Positions 51,577 to 55,132 of a DNA stretch of 55,132 nucleotides are shown piece by piece. Position numbers and translations under genes: made by a program. How positions within the stretch are numbered: position 1 is the stretch's first letter; each line of letters starts with the position of its first letter. This stretch comes from an uncultured Clostridia bacterium (lineage in GTDB: Bacteria; Bacillota; Clostridia; Oscillospirales; Acutalibacteraceae): positions 1-55,132 of the forward strand of contig CALBNX010000063.1 of assembly GCA_937896885.1 (NCBI GenBank), in the 5' to 3' direction. Under the pieces are notes generated by a model. The model was not told the DNA's origin. It worked only from the letters and a program-made list of their open reading frames with translations, and searched no databases.

Positions 51577-52458
51577 TTATTTTGTTGCTTCTTTTAAAAG
51601 TTTTAAAATCTTTTCTCTTGAAAAATTATATTTTGTATTACAGAAATGGCAAACAACTTCTGTGTTTTCGTCTTCTGCCATTTCTCGAAGCCCGTCTTCA
51701 CCAGCGCCGATAAGAGCCTTTGTAACTCTTTCAACACTACAATCACATTTATAAGAAAGTTCTTGTCTGTCAAGGAGTTGCATATTGAATTCAGGAAGCA
51801 CCTTTTCACAAATCTGTTCAGGTGTAAGCCCCTCTGCTAGCATTGTTGTAACTGGCTTAATGTTTTCTAATCCTTTTTCAACAAGTGAAATAGTTTGCTC
51901 ATCTGCGGTAGGGAGTAGCTGAATTAAAAATCCACCTGCTAAAAGCACATTTTCAGTTTCAGGGTCAACCAATACACCTAAAGCACAAACTGTTGGTGTT
52001 TGTTCACTTGTGAAATAATATGCAGTAATATCTTCTGCAACTTCACCTGAAACTACGGGAATTTGTGCACAATATGGTTCTTTGAGTCCCAAGTCTTTGA
52101 TAACAGTCAAGAAACCGTCTTTGCCAATAGCACCTGAAACATCAAGTTTTCCTTTTGCGTTTAATGGCAACTGAACATTTCTGTCACCGATATACCCTTT
52201 AACCTGACCCTTTGAGTTTGCAACTGCAACAACGGGGGATGCAGGGCCACTACCGTTCATTTTAATTGTGAGAGTGTCTTTGTCACCTTTGAGAAGCACA
52301 CCCATCATGCCAGCGGCTGTTATAAGTCTGCCAAGGGCTGCAGAACATACTTTTGAAGTCTGGTGAATATTCTGCATTTCTTGTACCATTTCAGTTGAAT
52401 TAACTGCTAAAACATAGAGAGTGCCATCTTCTGAAATCATTCTAACAAGTTCGTTCAT
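51577..52458 (-). CDS. hslO: Redox-regulated chaperone Hsp33
   Basis: 293 residues, full length. The C-terminal zinc switch has Cys238 and Cys240 (KCDCS) and Cys270 and Cys273 (CHFC), the CxC...CxxC pattern of Hsp33. Under oxidative stress the zinc is released and the holdase becomes active. It is third in a three-gene operon with 4-nt overlaps. Confidence 0.95.
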   Translation of the reverse strand: MNELVRMISEDGTLYVLAVNSTEMVQEMQNIHQTSKVCSAALGRLITAAGMMGVLLKGDKDTLTIKMNGSGPASPVVAVANSKGQVKGYIGDRNVQLPLNAKGKLDVSGAIGKDGFLTVIKDLGLKEPYCAQIPVVSGEVAEDITAYYFTSEQTPTVCALGVLVDPETENVLLAGGFLIQLLPTADEQTISLVEKGLENIKPVTTMLAEGLTPEQICEKVLPEFNMQLLDRQELSYKCDCSVERVTKALIGAGEDGLREMAEDENTEVVCHFCNTKYNFSREKILKLLKEATK

Positions 52459-53228
52459 TTTAATTCATCCTTAAAAATTGTTTTAGTCTTTTTTGCCACG
52501 AAAGTAACTCTTTGTGAGTCATAAGTCACTTCGTTGTCTGTGTAATCATCATAACATCCTAAAAGCTCAAATCCGCAGTCATTGAGCATTTCAATAATTG
52601 TGCAGATGTCGTATGAGTATTCTGAAAATGCTTCGTTATATCTTTGATAGTTGTCGTCATCTTCGTTTTTAATGAAGAAATCAAGTTCAATGTCAGTTTT
52701 GAAATTTTTGTCGTCATAGCTATTGTGCCAGATGCAATAAACCTCATCCATATCATAGAAGAAAACATTGTCACCAAGAATTTTTTTGTGTTTATATGGT
52801 GTGTTCATATCAAAAACAAAAATGCCATCCATATTCATAAAAAGAGAAATTCTTTTGAATGTTTCTTTGACTTTTTCAAGGCTATCAATGTGGTTTATGG
52901 TGTCAAGGCTTGAAACAGCACAGTCAATTGTGCCATATAAATCAAGCTTTTCACCACTTTGACAAAGAAAGATAGCAGGGGAGTCAAGCTCGTATTTTTT
53001 CTCATTTGCAACAGCGAGCATATCTTCACTCGGGTCAACACCGATAATCTCATAACCCTTTTCTTCAAGCATGAATGAGAGTGTACCCGTGCCACAACCT
53101 AAATCAAGCAAAAGCCCCCCGTTTATCCCATTCTGAGATAACAGAGAGCATATTCTGTCTGTCATTTGTTGATAATCTACATTGTCGGTTAAAATGTCAT
53201 AGACCGACGAAAAAACATCATAACTCAT
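52455..53228 (-). CDS. Class I SAM-dependent methyltransferase
   Basis: 257 residues: LLDLGCGTGTLSFMLEEKG is motif I and IIGVDPSEDML motif II. A C-terminal region (from about residue 180) has the extra strand of the DUF-type methyltransferases common in Firmicutes. The acceptor is unknown. It overlaps both neighbours by 4 nt. Confidence 0.85.
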   Translation of the reverse strand: MSYDVFSSVYDILTDNVDYQQMTDRICSLLSQNGINGGLLLDLGCGTGTLSFMLEEKGYEIIGVDPSEDMLAVANEKKYELDSPAIFLCQSGEKLDLYGTIDCAVSSLDTINHIDSLEKVKETFKRISLFMNMDGIFVFDMNTPYKHKKILGDNVFFYDMDEVYCIWHNSYDDKNFKTDIELDFFIKNEDDDNYQRYNEAFSEYSYDICTIIEMLNDCGFELLGCYDDYTDNEVTYDSQRVTFVAKKTKTIFKDELK

Positions 53229-53512
53229 TTCTTAAGTCTTCCAAAAACAGTGTCGTAACCGTCAGCGCCATATTGAAGGCTTCTGTTTACACGGCTTATT
53301 GTTGCAGTTGATGCACCTGTTTCAGCAACAATATCATTATAGACTTTCTTTTCTGTGAGCATTTTTGCAACAACACAGCGTTGAGCCATTGAATGAAACT
53401 CAGTTAATGTGCAAAGGTCTTCAAAGAAATTATAACATTCTTCTTCATTTTTAAGTTGCATAATGCACTGAACAAGAAAATCTGTATTTTCATTTTTAAA
53501 TGTCTTTTTCAT
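53225..53512 (-). CDS. TrpR-related YerC/YecD family DNA-binding protein
   Basis: 95 residues. FFEDLCTLTEFHSMAQR and ETGASTATISRVNRSLQYGADGY are the TrpR-like helix-turn-helix region of YerC/YecD. Ligand and targets are unknown. First gene of the operon with hslO; it overlaps the methyltransferase by 4 nt. Confidence 0.9.
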   Translation of the reverse strand: MKKTFKNENTDFLVQCIMQLKNEEECYNFFEDLCTLTEFHSMAQRCVVAKMLTEKKVYNDIVAETGASTATISRVNRSLQYGADGYDTVFGRLKK

Positions 53513-53546
53513 AATGTATAAAACCTCCGTGGATTCTTACATTCAC

Positions 53547-53575
53547 ATTTTAACACATTAAAACCCGAAAGTAAA
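53547..53575 (-). promoter_or_regulatory. Promoter of the YerC-methyltransferase-hslO operon
   Basis: Minus-strand TTTACT (53575-53570), 17-nt spacer, TAAAAT (53552-53547). Confidence 0.65.
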
Positions 53576-53582
53576 CCACTTT

Positions 53583-54482
53583 TTATAAAAATAAGTGTAA
53601 AATGATTCCGGGAATAACTGAACATAGATAAAGAAGACCCATAATTTTGAGATTTTCTTTAAGTTTTTTCTTGTTACGGAACAGAATAAGTAATCCTGCG
53701 CCCGCATTTGTGCAAAGTCCTGCAATAAGTGAGCCAAAACTGAGAGTACCACTTATATAAAGTTGTGTGAGTAAAATTGACGATGCACAGTTAGGAATAA
53801 ATCCTATAATTGCTGCCAGAAATGGCTGAAAAACAGATTCTGAAAGCAAAAGGTGAGAGAATGTGTCAGTGCCTATAAAAGCAACAAAAAGGTCAATTAT
53901 AACGGTAAATAAAAGTAAAAATCCAAAAACCTTAACGGTGTGTATTAATGCTGGGCGCAACACTCCACTTTCTTCATCACAACCACAATGGTCTTGCTCA
54001 CAAAGGTCGTGAGAATGGTGATGATGAGAGTGATGATGCTTTTTCTCAATGAAATAAATAATATAACCACAAATAAGAGCGATAATTATTTTTGTAACAA
54101 GCAGTTTGAAAATCTCAAAACCACCATTGTGTGCAGTAGCAAGAAGAATAATCGCTTCGTCAGATGTGGCAAGAAAAACTGCAATAAGTGTGCCAAGGGT
54201 GATAACACCACTTGAATAAAGGTTTGCACTCATTACTGAAAATCCACATTGTGGCACGCAACCTAAAATCGTACCGATAAATGGACCCGCAACACCTGTG
54301 CGAGTGAAAATATGCTTGATTTTATCCTGCGCTCTGTGTTCTAAAAATTCAATTACTAAAAATGCAATGAATAAAAAGGGGAGAGCCTTGAGAGTATCAA
54401 GAACAGCGTCAAGAAGAATATCAAAAATACCACTGAAAGAAAAAACGGGTACTTCGATATGTGCGTGTAAAAGTGTTGTCAT
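53583..54482 (-). CDS. Putative metal-efflux permease with histidine-rich loop
   Basis: 299 residues with about eight to ten helices in two repeats: GTILGCVPQCGFSVMSANLYSSG and GFIPNCASSILLTQLYISG. Between them is a hydrophilic loop (about 160-185) dense in His and Cys (HHHSHHHHSHD, CEQDHCGCDEE), fit for binding Zn, Ni or Mn. It resembles the putative manganese/heavy-metal permease family. ATG 54482 shares one base with the upstream fur stop, so the Fur-type protein and permease are one unit. Start chosen from AGGAG 8 nt upstream; the frame extends to 54503. Confidence 0.8.
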   Translation of the reverse strand: MTTLLHAHIEVPVFSFSGIFDILLDAVLDTLKALPFLFIAFLVIEFLEHRAQDKIKHIFTRTGVAGPFIGTILGCVPQCGFSVMSANLYSSGVITLGTLIAVFLATSDEAIILLATAHNGGFEIFKLLVTKIIIALICGYIIYFIEKKHHHSHHHHSHDLCEQDHCGCDEESGVLRPALIHTVKVFGFLLLFTVIIDLFVAFIGTDTFSHLLLSESVFQPFLAAIIGFIPNCASSILLTQLYISGTLSFGSLIAGLCTNAGAGLLILFRNKKKLKENLKIMGLLYLCSVIPGIILHLFL

Positions 54483-54883
54483 TATGCGTTCTCCTTTGCG
54501 CAAGATTTACAAGTGCCATAAAGCACGGTTTTTGAACCGTCAATGGCGAATTGATGGTCGTCAAAGATGTGTTTTGAAAGTTTATCAAGAAAGTCACATT
54601 CTGTGTGAATGAGTCTTCCGCAACCTGAACATTTCAAGTGATAATGGTTGTGACAATGCTCGTCGTTATATTGATAGCAACAAGCGTCGTTTTCACCAAC
54701 AATAAATTTTCTCGCTTTGCCTGTTTCAACAAGTTTATCTAACTGACGATAAACAGTTGTTCTGCCGATTTTTTCACCTTTTGAAACAAGTGCAAAATAA
54801 ACATCTTCTGCTGAAAAGTGCTTTTCAGTATTTTCTTTTAAAAATGAGTCAACAAGACGACTCTGCTTTGTTTCGTATCCCAT
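54482..54883 (-). CDS. Fur/Zur family metalloregulator
   Basis: 133 residues. Winged helix (FSAEDVYFALVSKGEKIGRTTVYRQLDKLV), then a dimer domain with CHNHYHLKCSGCGRLIHTEC and a CKSC near the end: structural zinc cysteines and sensing histidines. It represses genes when Fe or Zn is bound. Start is ATG 54883; the frame runs to 54985 but crosses the promoter. It likely controls itself and the permease through the palindrome at 54904-54924. Confidence 0.9.
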   Translation of the reverse strand: MGYETKQSRLVDSFLKENTEKHFSAEDVYFALVSKGEKIGRTTVYRQLDKLVETGKARKFIVGENDACCYQYNDEHCHNHYHLKCSGCGRLIHTECDFLDKLSKHIFDDHQFAIDGSKTVLYGTCKSCAKENA

Positions 54884-54903
54884 ATCATTCACCACACATT
54901 TGA

Positions 54904-54951
54904 ATTTGAAACTCATTTTCAAATTATATAAAAAATCACACCAAAAGTCAA
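54904..54951 (-). promoter_or_regulatory. Promoter and Fur-type operator of the regulator-permease operon
   Basis: Minus-strand TTGACT (54951-54946), 17-nt spacer, TATAAT (54928-54923). Right at the -10 lies the palindrome ATTTGAAA-ATGAG-TTTCAAAT (54904-54924), a good Fur-family box; binding would block transcription. Confidence 0.7.
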
Positions 54952-54956
54952 GAAAA

Positions 54957-54990
54957 AATCCCCACCGATTTCTCGATGGGGACATTTTTA
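54957..54990 (-). terminator. Terminator of ppdK
   Basis: Stem TCCCCA(T)CGA/TCG(G)TGGGGA with one mismatch. On the minus strand it is followed by a T-run. Confidence 0.75.
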
Positions 54991-55028
54991 TTTATTTGCT
55001 TTTATTCCGTATGAATTAAGAGTTGTTC

Positions 55029-55132
55029 TTATTTCATTTCAGCAATTGCTGCCTGAGCTGCTGCAAGGCGAGCAATTGGAACACGGAATGGTGAGCAAGA
55101 TACATAGTTGAGGCCAATCTTGTGGCAGAATT
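55029..55132 (-). CDS. ppdK: Pyruvate phosphate dikinase, C-terminal fragment
   Basis: 33 residues and the stop codon lie within the window; the gene runs off its right edge. GLNYVSCSPFRVPIARLAAAQAA is the highly conserved PPDK C-terminus, whose Cys in VSCSPFR is the general acid of the PEP/pyruvate site. PPDK interconverts pyruvate and phosphoenolpyruvate using AMP/PPi or ATP/Pi, common in anaerobic Firmicutes. Confidence 0.92.
   Translation of the reverse strand, partial: FCHKIGLNYVSCSPFRVPIARLAAAQAAIAEMK

Noticed and set aside
1..55132. tRNA, rRNA, CRISPR arrays, insertion sequences, prophage
   Set aside because: None seen: no cloverleaf-type gene ends, no spaced identical repeats of CRISPR type, and no transposase, integrase or phage structural genes.

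Overview
The window is AT-rich DNA from an anaerobic, endospore-forming Firmicute, most likely a gut clostridium of the Oscillospirales/Ruminococcaceae type. The evidence is a complete spoIIAA-spoIIAB-sigF operon, spoIID, the rplU-prp-rpmA cluster with the N-terminally extended, Prp-cleaved form of L27, darA (c-di-AMP receptor), ricT, pyruvate phosphate dikinase, a 2[4Fe-4S] ferredoxin and a 2-hydroxyacyl-CoA dehydratase-like iron-sulfur system. Sigma-A promoters with 16-18 nt spacers and strong intrinsic terminators are easy to see. No tRNA, rRNA, CRISPR array, transposase or prophage gene was seen.

Layout. 1-3.6 kb: the 3' end of an SGNH esterase, a cytosolic GH43 glycosidase, an 844-base non-coding interval that appears to hold a structured RNA of about 475 nt with its own promoter and two terminators, and a MATE transporter. 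3.7-12.4 kb: a surface-polymer region. It has a four-gene lic operon (a wHTH/cytidylyltransferase/choline-kinase fusion, stand-alone LicC, LicA and LicB), then a TagB/TagF-like glycerophosphotransferase and a YidC/Oxa1 insertase fused to an LtaS-type alkaline-phosphatase-superfamily domain. Together they suggest phosphocholine (or a similar amino-alcohol) decoration of a teichoic-acid-like polymer; no licD transferase is in view. 12.5-16.9 kb: DUF2804, GH31 and exonuclease III.

16.9-23.9 kb (minus strand): a compact operon encoding a CooC-type ATPase, two 2-hydroxyacyl-CoA dehydratase-like subunits, their ASKHA activase, a previously unlisted 51-residue membrane protein, an acetyl-CoA-synthase (AcsB/CdhC)-like domain protein without the A-cluster domain, and a methyltransferase. 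A flavin reductase with a PCP_red-like tail is transcribed divergently. No CO dehydrogenase catalytic subunit is present, so this looks like an undescribed ATP-driven low-potential reductase system and is the best candidate for new biology here.

24-33 kb: TauE permease and a cytosolic glycan-salvage set (GH29, GH4, GH43, sialidase, phosphohexomutase), followed by an alpha/beta hydrolase. 33-41 kb: XRE and DtxR-type regulators, two FAD oxidoreductases, a zinc-ribbon/pseudokinase/PASTA receptor and a DUF5696 lipoprotein. 41-46 kb: the sporulation sigma-F operon, ribosomal protein cluster, aminotransferase and spoIID. 46-55 kb: citrate synthase with two membrane proteins, darA-holB-ricT, ferredoxin, an hslO operon, a Fur-type regulator with a histidine-rich permease, and the 3' end of ppdK.
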